From Pisaster brevispinus (Eukaryota; Echinodermata; Asteroidea; Forcipulatida; Asteriidae): a stretch of DNA of 64,000 bases. A program made the translations under genes and the position numbers. The notes beneath the pieces were generated by a model, which saw only the letters and a list, made by a program, of their open reading frames with translations, did not search any database and was not told where the DNA came from. This document shows positions 35,367-47,400 of this stretch, in pieces. The stretch lies in NCBI GenBank assembly GCA_023634235.1, contig JAMKCF010000012.1:1249501-1313500 (forward strand), read 5' to 3'. Each line of letters begins with the position of its first letter. Positions within the stretch are counted from its first letter, which is position 1.

Positions 35367-38300
35367 ATGCGACACCATAATATCATGACGATTATTGCGG
35401 TGGTGATCGTGGGTGCATGCATTGTTGAACTCCTAGTCGTTCTGCAGTCAACATGGACAGAATCTACGATAACTGTAAATGGAGATCTAACACGTGGAAC
35501 ATCGAGGTACACACAATAATTGTTAGAGCACTAAATAGATACACATTTCAGAGTGTTATCTTAGTCCGTTCCTTTCGAATCAAAATGATTGTATTCACTT
35601 ACATTCTGTAAAAGTGGCAGATGATACACACCATCGCCAAATTTCTCTCAGTACATCGGTCGGTCATCGGTACGCGAACTACGGAAAACAGTAATTTCAT
35701 CGAACATCTTCATTTTTTCAATAGATTTCCTGCAGTACAAGAGATGCCACATCTCGAAGTAGCAAGACCTGCATCTGAACCCACGGAAGCTGTGCTTGCC
35801 TTACAGGTATCAACACCACCGGTAGGCAATGATACTCCATCACAACGCTATGTTGACAAGGTTATTAAAGGATTTTCGCGTGTGTGGGTATCCAATGAAA
35901 CAAAGAAAACTGGTGTCCGGTGAGTGTTGTGTGGTTCTGAAATAATGTTAATGAATTTTCTCTTCAAAAAAACACTAACGAAAGCTCAACAAACAGCCGA
36001 GAGGATGCCTCTCTTTGCGGGAGATACAGTCTTATGGTGGCTGGGATGCAGCGGCGGAGGAGGGTGGTTGAGATGGGAATTTGATTAGATCTCTAAGTTT
36101 CTTTATCAGGGTTGAAGAACCAATACTAATAATTGTACTGTCTTGACGAGTCCGCAGAAGGAAGCTCAACAGCATTCTGGACGCAAAGGAGTTCGCCGTG
36201 ATGTCGAAAAGGTTTGCCAAGATTGGACAGGAAATTAAATTTGCCATCACTAACGCATCACGTGCAATGACGAAAGATGTATACAATTCACTGCCAGAGG
36301 TAATTGAATTTCACTGATACTTCCCCCTTATGCACAAAGCCAGTAACCCGAATACAAGGGCGGTTTGGAAGGTGGGTGGGGGGGGGGGCACGGCGGGAAT
36401 CCTTAGTCAAGTTTTATTTCTTTCTGATGATGGAGACGACCCAAGACAAGATCCATCACGGTTATTGAATCGCAAAGAAACAGTTCCAATAAAGATACAG
36501 ATAACAATGGAAAAAAATGGACGATAAAAGCACCCCCCCCCCATCTCCGCTCGTACGAAGCTCTTACAATTTAATTCAGTCCAATTACATAATTCCATCC
36601 CACAATACAGATAGGTAGGATGGAGTTGGTCAAAACATGAATGTTTGAGTTAAAATAGTACAAATAATGGAGTTAAATGAGTTGGATGTTGATTGTTGAT
36701 TATTTTGTACATTTTGTTAAGAATGCTCGTTTCAAGTTTGTAGTATGATTTACTAATAGATGGAACCCGCACACCACACGAGAAGTTAAATTCAACATGC
36801 AAACTTTCAATCTGATTTTATTTAACTGTGCACAGTTAAATAAAATCACAGTGGACAGTCACAAAGGCACATTGGAACACCAGGACTGACTCGTAACATG
36901 GTTAAAGTACAAGCAATAAAAAACAACTGCGCTCTCAAAATGTGCTCCCTCAGCTTGCAGTGGAGTTAGCCCCCTTCTCAGTGCCTAATTTAGATCCCAT
37001 TATCTGCCATTGGTGCTCGATGTCGTTTTCTAAGCAAATTAACTTTTTCCTTAAAATGTATTTGCTTACTTGTGTGGTGTGCGTTTTGATTTGATTCTTT
37101 TTAGCAATCCCCGTTCGCAAATGAACCACTGCAGAGATGTGCTGTGGTGGGAAATGGAGGAATTCTCAGCAATAGCCGATGCGGTACAGAAATTGACAGT
37201 GCTGATTTCGTGTTCCGGTAATCATATCTTATTTTCTTGATTCTCGGTAATGTTGATAAATGAAAACAACAATTAGTAGCCTATTATAGAAATGTACTTT
37301 GAGTTGACCTCTCAGGAGCAGTCAAACCTCACAATGGATATCGCATTTCTTCACTTTAAAAAACACTAGGCCTACACTAACAAGCACACTGAATAATTAT
37401 TTTGATTTCATTCGACTACTTTGTAAATTACCAATAGAGAATACATCATCAAGTTCATAATTGCAATGCAATTATTAATATTGCTTTACCTGTGTGTCTA
37501 CTCCGAAACAATATTTAGGTGTAACACGCCACCGTTGAGGGAGTACAGAGAGGATGCTGGAACCAAGACTAGCATTGCTTCAATCAACCCTAATACAGTA
37601 ATTGTCACAAAGTAAGGAAAACATTTACTGAAAAATTCCACTGACAAAGAATGCTTGATTTTGTATGTGTGTAACAATAAACACAATATATTATAATTTC
37701 AACCATCAGATACAAGTGGTTGAAGGATCAGGGGCAGAGGTCAAAATTTTCAACGACATGAAGAAATATGGCCGAATTCTTGTCCCGCTATACGGCGTGT
37801 CATCTGGGTACATGTACGGCGTGTCCGCTTTGAAAATTCTACAAACTGACACATCGACCCCTAAAAAGATGTTGATCATCAATCCTGACCATTTCAGAGC
37901 TACATCTGGATTATGGGCCGAGATGGGGCTGAAAGATCGCACGACAACGGGTAGGCTTAACAAAATTTACCAGATCTTTAGAGTTTATGGCTTTCGAAAC
38001 AAGCTAATTGGGTGAACAATGGTGTGATTATTGCCACTGCCCGCAGTAGTCGTTACAACTCCCCCTATTCCAAACATGATTTAAACCCCTCCACTACCAA
38101 GAACAAGGATACGGGAGTGTTCGCTTATTTGATAAAAATGCCCGGCATTGTCTATGAAACAAGAATTAAGATTGGGTGGGATGGGGAGGTAGTGAAAATG
38201 ACACAACCGAAGTTACCTTTATTAACCTTGTAGTGACTGGTCAATATTTATTACATCACTTTTACTTTATTTTTCCTGCTCTATTCAATTATTTTTGTTC

Positions 38301-38734
38301 AACCAAAATTATATTTAAAAAAGGAGAACAAGTTAAACATATAACCCCAACATACAAACCCATCAACCTTACTAACCATAAGTTGACAGTTCGACATAAA
38401 ACACAATTTCCCTCTTACTTTATCAATAAAATGATGCCCAATTTATAATACGGTGTTAAAATGATTGACCATAAAGTTTTCTTTCCATTATTCTCCCCAT
38501 TTAGGTTTTTATCTGACGTCATTGGCTTTGTCGGTTTGTGGTTCCGTGGAATTATTTGGATTTTGGCCGTTCCCGGTCGATACTGTTGGCAATCCAGTCC
38601 CATACCATTACTACGGGAAAGACAGAATTACGCACGGCGTGCACGATTTTCATTTGGAATTTGCTTTGTTGTCTCAGTTGCACACCGATGGAGTGTTGCG
38701 AATGCACGTAGGCTCATGCGTGTCGGCCACATAG
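35367..38734 (+). CDS. Alpha-2,8-sialyltransferase-like (GT29, ST8Sia family), 7 exons, one frameshift
   Basis: Exons: 35367-35506, 35725-35919, 36158-36299, 37105-37217, 37519-37611, 37710-37950, 38505-38734. All junctions are GT-AG and in phase except inside exon 6. The product (384 residues if one base is restored) has a short cytoplasmic tail and a signal anchor at about 7-27. Sialylmotif L is in exons 4-5 ([26 protein letters not shown]) and motif S in exon 7 ([18 protein letters not shown]). Motif III reads HYYG where HYYD is usual; motif VS fits H-X4-E (HDFHLE). Known: these Golgi type II membrane enzymes move sialic acid from CMP-sialic acid to sialylated glycans. Odd: the total is 1154 coding bases, one short of a multiple of three; see the exon 6 finding. 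It is either a recent pseudogene or a homopolymer error. Confidence 0.9.
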
Positions 38735-40515
38735 CTTGATAAGCATATTTCTCTAAAATGGTACATAATGACGAACATTGATGAAGTTATCTAGGATCTT
38801 CACATGTCCTGGGACCTCCTTGGACCTTCTTATAGGCCTATACACAAAACAAAAACACAACAAACAAACAGATCTTATCGGTGCAATGCTTAGACCATTT
38901 CATTCAATTTACAAACATAACGAAACCAATTATCACATTAAGTGAGTTTATTATTTTATCGCAAGTATTCTTTATTGTAAAATTACAAAAGTGTTTCCTA
39001 AATAAAGGTGTGTTTTTTTCTTTGTACAAATGCTTTCTGAAATAATTTGAAAATAAAAATTCAGTCAACATCATTTTATGTATGTTAACTTCCTAAGTTT
39101 GATTAATTGACAAACGGGTGTTATAGACGTAAAACGAGCTACGGGTTCCCCCACAGGATCAATCCTGGCTATTTGCCAAAGTAATTGTTTTTGTGGGACC
39201 TCATCAATTTATTTTCGGTTTACCGTCTTTCTTTTTTTAGCTGAACACTTTGAGACATAGCAATGATCTTACAAGGAAGAAAGATGTTGCAGAAGTAATT
39301 TAAAAACAAAACAAATTGGTGATATGTACGAGTCGTTTTTTCGCAAACAAGAGCACCTCTTTAACTGGTAAACATATTCTAAAAAGGTTACATCTTTGAT
39401 ACATCTTTGAAAACGGGAGGAATGGACTGAAAGTTTGCATCTAGAAACAAATGTTGCACCATCAAAACCTTTGTCTCTATGATCAAAACATATTGAATGT
39501 AATATCTCCCAAAACATTGACCATCTGACCGAGTTTGTTCAGTAAAATCACTTATACCATAAAACAAGATAATTATATTATATCATCTAAATTGCACATA
39601 TATATTTGATGATCAAATCAGGTAAAAAGTGAAAAAAGATAAGAATAATAAATACAAAAAGATGTAATCGATTTGTCCTTTAAATAAGAACACATGCTAC
39701 AAAGTCAACTGTTATGTTTACCTTTTTTCTTCGTAATAAAATAACAATTCCAAAGATTAGCTAGTTAGTAAGTATACTTATTTTCCTTCAACAAAACTTC
39801 TAATATATTGGTTAAAACTTTTCTGCTAATTCCCTGTATACAGAAATGACAATAAAAAATAGTAAAAACATAAATAAATAAATAAAAAATAAAACAAAAA
39901 CATTATCATTTGGAAAAGGTACATTTTAAAAATGTCCAGATTAACCGCTCCTTTTGTTAATTGTTAAAAAAGTAAACATTGTCCAGAAAGTAAGATGGTA
40001 ACACATTTTACGACATTTAAAACAATTTAAAGCAGTGGATACAGTTCTACATATACTATGGCAATGTTCACATAAAATCTTCTAAAATTTGACACATTGT
40101 AAACACATGTGAAAATTCAACATAGTTGTGTTATAAAAAATATGCCATCGCATTCTTCTGAAAAAACAAAATAATAAGCGTACCGTCAGCACTGACAGCA
40201 GTAAGTTACTTCACCAACTTACAAATATATTTAGTTTTTATTGAAAACATCTTAGTTTTATTTAAATTAGGTACCAACTGAATAAACAGTTATTTATTAA
40301 AATTTACTTTCAACCCGTTGTACTATGTTTTCTCTCATAAAACCGTTGTATCTAAAGCCCTTTCTGTACTAATTTAAATTCCCAGGACACTCCCCAACTG
40401 ACACTTTAATCGTCAACCCTACAAGTTCAGGGGAGATTGTCTTTTCTATACGACAATTGGTAAGCCTTCTCTTAAGTAAGGACAAGTACAAGATAAATAA
40501 AGGATTACACATTGA
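38735..40515. other. Intergenic, AT-rich, no gene
   Basis: Probable 3' untranslated region, then AT-rich DNA with short A/T simple repeats (for example 39868-39900). No conserved ORF. Confidence 0.4.
39001..39006 (+). terminator. Candidate polyadenylation signal of the sialyltransferase
   Basis: AATAAA lies 267 bp after the stop codon. Other AATAAA words follow, so the cleavage site is uncertain. Confidence 0.4.
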
Positions 40516-40671
40516 ATCTCCTTAGGAATGAGCCGAGGGTGACAGTGGAGTTATATCTCCTTAGGAATGAGCCGAGGGTGACAGTGGAGTTATATCTCCT
40601 TAGGAATGAGCCGAGGGTGACAGTGGAGTTATATCTCCTTAGGAATGAGCCGAGGGTGACAGTGGAGTTAT
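40516..40671. repeat. 39-bp minisatellite, four identical copies
   Basis: The unit starts ATCTCCTTAGGAATGAGCC and repeats exactly four times. A minus-strand ORF through it is only a by-product of a period divisible by three. Confidence 0.97.
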
Positions 40672-41495
40672 AATTTCGTTGAGAATTTGCTTTGTTAGTG
40701 AAAAAAGGCTGACAATGATACATGATCAGACTGCATTAGCAGTATCTGTGCAGATAACTTATATGCCTGACCTCAGCACTAACGTTTGTTCGTTTGCATT
40801 CTGGCAAATCTTTGTGATATATTTCAGGTGGATCACCCAGGTTATAAAACAAAAAAGGTTAAAAACTTAACATTTTAAAACTATTGCGTAAAAATGATTA
40901 AAATAAATCAAAAACGCATCTACCTAAAAATTTCAAAATCTTTCAGATCATTCAAATCAAACAAAACATTTTTGACAAAAAACATTCTGCATTTTTCTTC
41001 CTCGTTGATGCAATTATACTTTAAAAGAACATAGATTTTCATTACAAACAGAAAGTAACAGTGACACAGAAACAAATTTTGCAAATTTCTTTTGCAACTG
41101 GATTTTCCAAAATCAAGGAAATGTCAGGACATAATTTATCAATGATTTGTTTTATTTCAACTTCAATTTCTTCAATTTACTTTGAGAAAATCAGACTATA
41201 CACTGTTTTATCAGATGCTTTGGAAAAATAGAAGAAGACCCCCCCCCAATAATAAATGATATCACTTTAAAGGACACATTGCCTTGGATCGGGCACTTTG
41301 GGCTATTAGTTATGAAATAAATATGGTTGGAAAGATGTTTTTGAAGTAGAATAGGAGAATCACACAAGAAGTTGCACAGTAAATGACGCAGTGTGAAAAC
41401 TGGGTGTGAAAACAAAGCTTGATGCCCTACTGTGTGGAATGCTGGGACACCACCCTGGAACAGATGGGGGTAACCTTACACACATAATTGAAGCT
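40672..41495. other. 3' flank of the MUN/DEP gene
   Basis: Probable 3' untranslated region of the minus-strand gene. TTTATT at about 41150, which is AATAAA on the minus strand, is a candidate polyadenylation signal about 340 bp past the stop. Confidence 0.4.
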
Positions 41496-44400
41496 TCACT
41501 TGAAACACATACAGCAGGGAGACCTTCTGTCTTCCTTCCAGAACTCAGTGGGGATGGAACGAGTAAAATCTTTAGCCACACGGCTTGTCCTTCTTCTGCA
41601 GAGAAGAATGGTGAGGATGAATTCTGCATTAATGTGAGGACTTTTGAGGTGGAGTCGATGCTTGTCAGTTTTTCTTGCAGAGCCACCTGGAGCTTTGCTT
41701 TCACTAGATCTCAAAAAATCTCCAGACACGCTGTAGAATAACTGGTCGTCGATATCACAGAAGTAGTAGAAGTGGTTGGAGTCCGTAAAGAAGAGGTGTT
41801 TGGATTCTGACACCTTGGCAGCCCTGCCGAAATGGGAGGAAGAGGATTCCCCAATGCTAGAGCTTGATGAGGTGGCTTTTGGCTGACCTCCTGAGGAAGG
41901 AGGTGCTTTTCTTGAGCTTTGGGTTTGGGATATCCCCTGATCATCGCTGGAACTTATGTCTCCTTCAAATTCTTGGTGATTCTGTCCCTTCTGACTGATT
42001 GAGGAGGGAGGTTCCTGCTCATTGGGTGTTGATGGAGCACCATCTGAATTAGCCTCAGCGGAGACATGAACATCAACCTTTAGAGTGACCGTTTTCCTGA
42101 CAACATAATCCGATCGGGACGTTGAGCTGTCATCGCTTGTCTCAATCTCCTCCGAGTAGAAGTCTGAAATTCGTCTCTTGGAGCGCCGCCTCTTCTGTTG
42201 ACTTGTTGATGACTCCAGGTTATCTTCTGAGCTGTCATTATTGATGTCTTGGCAACGGTGGATAGAAGTGGTGGGTAGACTATGGATTGTGACCGGTGGA
42301 AAAGGAGTACTGTCTGTTACACTGGCATCCGAGGAGAAGTCAACAAAATCGTCTGCTAGAATATCTATGGGGACAAAATCTAATTAAAATTTACACTTAT
42401 TTGAAAACAAAAACGTAGAGTTACCAAAATCACGCAAAAAAATAGTTAGTGGCCTGACGTTTCGACCCTAGCAGAGTCTTTCTCGAAGGCTAAATGACAA
42501 GACTACAAACATAAACAGTAGCCTTGTCATTTAGCCTTCGAGAAAGACTCTGCTAGGGTCGAAACGTCAGGCCACTAACTATTTGTTTGCATTTATACCA
42601 TAGGTCCTTTTGGTTGGTAAGCAGTTTGCAATTTCAGCTAATTCTATTTTTCATTTACCAAAACCACTTAACACTTTGCTTGAAGGCTAATTTACTAAGT
42701 AACTTTGAAACTAAATTATATTCCGCACACATAGATCCTTTGATGTAGTGTAGTGTACAGTATAGTATTAGTCTTTTGTAGTTTTGAATACTTTTCATCG
42801 TCTGTCGCGTCCAGTCACTGTCCTTTGTTAGGCTAAGTGCGGGGCTGCATACCTGCGGGTAATAGTGGTTCATTCTACTTTTGCAGCCCCTGACACACAT
42901 AGCCGTTTCTTTTGTTTTGTTTGTTGCATTTTGGTTCGTCTTCGGTTTGTTGTATTAATGTTGTATTGGCCCTTTTAAGTTGTTTTAGGTGTATTTCTTG
43001 TGTTTGCTTTCATGTAATTTTGTACATATTTATTATTTTGTGCTGTTGTTATACATATTTTTGTACATTATTATTATTATTATTATTTATTCGACCAGAA
43101 CAACACAAAATGTACAAAAATATGTATAACAACATGCGTCAGGGGTCATACTTTTACTTAGCCATGTATTTACTGCCATGATGCTTCAAAATTTAATATA
43201 GGGGTCCTATATTCATAAATTTAGGATGCTTGGGACACTTTGCAGCAAAGCTTCACAGTGTTGTTTCCAAAATAATTGTTCTCGTCATACGTCCCACTGA
43301 AACAAGGTTGTGTCACTGAGAACAAGGGTGGTGTCTATATGGAGTCATCCATGGTGTTTAGAAGTTTTTTGTACAATTATTCTGAGTTTGGGCAGGACGA
43401 GTTTCTGTGCTTCTTTTGTGTTTATAGCGAAACAAATTCTAATGACAAAGATCTACGTGTGTGTTTTATAAAACAAATATTGGATGCATTTGAGTGCATT
43501 GCAGTAGCATATAATCACTCAGTGAAATCTGGCTTTTCCATTTCACTGGGCTTCGCCTTGTGAAATGGAATAGTCCAGAAAACTCCTTGTGATTATATTC
43601 TACTGCAATGCACTCAAATGAATCCAATATTTCTATAATATATCCTGAATAATTTGGTTAAAGTTCGATTTTGTTGCAGAAGTTTCAAGAGATAGTTGCT
43701 TTTGATTTACCTTTTGTTCCTCTGCTTCGTGATGATACATGCTGGATGAAGTTCATATCCAAGAGCTTCTGCCCAATCACCTTCGCCTTCCTCTTGTACT
43801 TGCTTCTCTTGCTTGTTGGCCTCTCTGATCAGACAAACCATGATCAATTGAAATGAACTTGGGCAAATCACTGCATAGTAATGAATTTACACCATAGAGA
43901 TCATTTCTCAACAAATAGTCAACGGGATATTCAAAAGTTTTACTGGGAAAAGCCTTTCTAAGCTTTGGATACAAATATTGGTTCCTAGATGATGACTACA
44001 AAGAGACCATAAAACTGACGCTAAAATAATTCCAAGCTAAACTTGATCTTTTCAAACTAAAAGTGTGTAGTGATGAACGCAAGCTTTGTATGTTAGGATG
44101 CAATTTGATTCCATGATACATTGGCACATACCTTGCGCCCTGTAGTAATGCACTAGAAGCCACATGACCAAATGATGTCCAGTGAAACACTTGCGCTTCT
44201 TGTGGAGTGCTTGGTACATTGCTTGTAGGACTTCCCTGGGTAAGGGCTCTGTATTTGGGTCTGCTTCCACCTCCTACAGGGTCATACAGGTTGGTAGGGG
44301 TAAACAAAAGTAAGAAAAGAGCCATCAAAGGTGAAGCAGAGGTACCAAGCGGCACCCATAGTAAAACAACAAAAGTCAACTATTTTTATTGTGTGATACT

Positions 44401-47400
44401 TTTCAGGAAATCTGTTGAGAAGTTGACAAGCCTACACATTGGCCAAGGGTATAGCCATCTTTGTTTTCTTCTACTCGAACCATTTAACCAAACAGAGGCT
44501 GGAGGGTGAAATGGTCAGGAACCTTCTTGTAAAATGAATAAAAGAGTTTTATGAAAATTAATGCAGTGTGGGAACTACACAAAAACTTACCCTGAGTAAT
44601 GTCTTCTGGTAGAGATGAACCAAGTTCTTGCTTGATAAGCTGTGAAGCTGCAGCATATTCAATACCACCTCCTTATAGCCATTAAATAAAGCAATGACAC
44701 CAAAAACAAAGAGCCATTATTTTCAACAATAGCAGTATTTATAATACACTGCAAAAGTCTCCCACCTATCCAAACATTGGGACCTGTAAAAGTGCGCAAG
44801 TTTGTTTTCTTCATGTGTTACAGCAATGTACATGGGACCAATGTGGACCCAAAAGTGTTTGAATAAGCACCAGACTTCCACAGTTTTTAAAGCTGTTTAA
44901 TAAAAGACCATACCAGTAAGTCTTGCATATATCTGTTTTTTTTAAACCATGGCTTCCTGTATGTATTGCTTTATTGTGTGAAATAGACCACACAGGGAAC
45001 TTAACATGTCCCAACATTCAAGAAGACTTTGGCAAGCCCCTACTCCATCACTTCCAAGGATACAAGGAGCTGTGAAGCAGACTACAGTCAAACCAAATTA
45101 GACACATCTGTGTTAAGTTATTCAAGGGGCTCTAGCACAATTCAAACCATGAAGAAAGCTACATTTTATTTACAAGTTTATTTTTATTTTATGACTTTTC
45201 AACTTACAGCTGGTTTGACAAGCTGATCAATTCCAAGTCCCTCACCCCTAGCATGAAGAAACTCAATCAGATGCTGCAAAAAATATATATAATAATAAAA
45301 CATAAACAAAAGATATCTAAAAACTTTACGGACTAAAAACAGCGCTGATAAAATCTTGAGAAAATAGAATTAGCTGACATTGCAAACTGCTCACCAACCA
45401 AAAGCACCTATGGTATAAATGAAAAAATAGTTAACATCAACGATTTTTTTGTCTGATATAGTATAAACATCAAATTCATATCAAAATATTAAATAAATAT
45501 TTCAAAACATAAACAAAACCCATAACTTGAGAGCCAACAAACAAACAAGCGAGTTTGAAAGCTGAAACCATCCATCAAAAACTACCACAAAAAACCACCC
45601 ACACACACTTTAACACCGTGAAAGAAACCACAGAAAGGGTTTGGATTGGGAAAATTACCTAATTGAAGTTTTCAATCAAGTGCCCAGTGAGCAAAATAAA
45701 GAAAAAGCGGAAGAGTTGGAAGGGGTGTAGGGACCTACCGCTATAGATTGTGATAAAAGCAACGCCTGCCTGTCAGCCTTCTCCTTCAGCAGCTTCAACC
45801 CCTCCACCTCAAGCTCAAAATCTGCCACCAGACGCAGCCAGAGATTCTCCATGAATAGTGACAGGCATGGTGGCGTCAACCAACAGCCCAGGGCCTTCCA
45901 GTGGTCAAACAGGCACGAGGTCAGTGGCTGGAGTCTGTCTGCTATGGTCAGGCTGTCAAATTCTGGGGAAAGTAGTACATGCAGGGCTTGCTGGAGAACT
46001 TGGTTTAGCTGTAATGGAAGAATCCATTAAATAAATGAAGCTAAAGGTAATAGTATGCTTGTCAGGTTCCCAGTGTACACAAGGACAATGATAGTTCTAA
46101 AACCTAATTTATATAAAGGGATCCAACCATTTTCTTTTCAAAAGCAATACATATTGACAACAAAATCCTTTTGTGGTGAGCATATTTTTGCTGATACTTG
46201 AGTAAACATTTGCGAGTAAGCAGCTCTTGAGCTCTAATCACGTCCACTGTGTTTGGAGGCAGGAAAATATACTGTCTAACAACTTAATCTTTGTGAATAC
46301 CGGACATATAATAACAAAAAGAGCTAGCCTATACTAACAAGACTCTACCTTGTATGCAAGTAGGTTTATCTGAGCCTGTAAGACTCTGTTGAGGTAAACT
46401 TGATGATCACCTTCAGCGAGGCTAGATGTGTCTATATCCAACTGCTCCATGGGGGCATCGTAGATTCCATTCTGCTGCTGGTCTTCAATTGACTGGCTCG
46501 CAGAGAGATGGCGCCCTCTCAGTCCTAAAAATAAGTAAAATACATGTTTGTCAAGAAGTTGACTAATATTCATATGGAAATTTAGCAAACACAATTATGT
46601 TCCCTCTCCCTAATTGATTAATTTCAAAACCAAGTTGCTGTTTCAATATTTCTAAATTCATTCATCCATTCATTCATTCATTCATATATTGGTCACAATG
46701 ATTAAACAACATGATATTCTTTGCCTCACTGTGCAAAATTATGTTTCAAACCTAAAAAGTTCAAAAAAAAATAAAAATTTAAAGCACTGCACAAGAAAAA
46801 ACAATAGTAGTATGAATAATAATAATTTAACACATGGAATCCATTTTATTCCTACAAGTCGACTGCTGTCCAGTATCAACAATAGATGTGAATGACAAAA
46901 AAGGCTATTCATATTATCATATAACACAAAAGCGGTGGTTGCTTAATTTGGTTGATTGAAATCTGAGACCCAGGACAACTTGGTCTACTTTCTAGGAAAT
47001 GGCAGATTAAAGCAACAATTCTTTGATTCTACTTAATTCGCAACAATACCTTCAAGGCACATTTAGGCTATTCTAATGACAGAAAATCCCTCAGTGCCGC
47101 AAAAGTGCATTAATCAAAAATATGTATCTCAGCAATCATCCAGCGCTGAATATTTCCCAGTCATTTTTGAAGGTTTCAAATCGAGCATCATTTCTGAAAA
47201 TTTTTAACACTTGATAGGATTGAACATCGTTCCCCACTCTTGCTAAACTAGAAGCTCAGTACCCTGATCTCGGACAAACATAAAATTTCACTTACATATG
47301 CGCGCGTACATGTCCAAGTTTTATGTTTACTCAAGTTTACAGAATAAAACATAAGACATAGGACATAAGAAACTTTATTACTCTCCAAAAAGAAGAAACT

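Noticed and set aside
36330..36545. G-run and C-run pair as a G-quadruplex device
   Set aside because: Homopolymer runs at 36380 and 36533 in an intron; nothing beyond simple sequence supports a function.
40516..40671. CRISPR-like array
   Set aside because: The repeats are directly adjacent with no spacers, in a eukaryotic genome.
40505..40723. Repetitive 72-codon ORF
   Set aside because: It is a by-product of four 39-bp repeats and has no other support.
41360..41704. Alternative reading frame at the 3' end of the MUN/DEP gene
   Set aside because: It looks protein-like for about 40 residues (KLQVALQEKLTSIDS) but cannot be joined in phase without an extra splice. The main frame runs to the stop at 41496. 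A spliced C-terminal variant remains possible.
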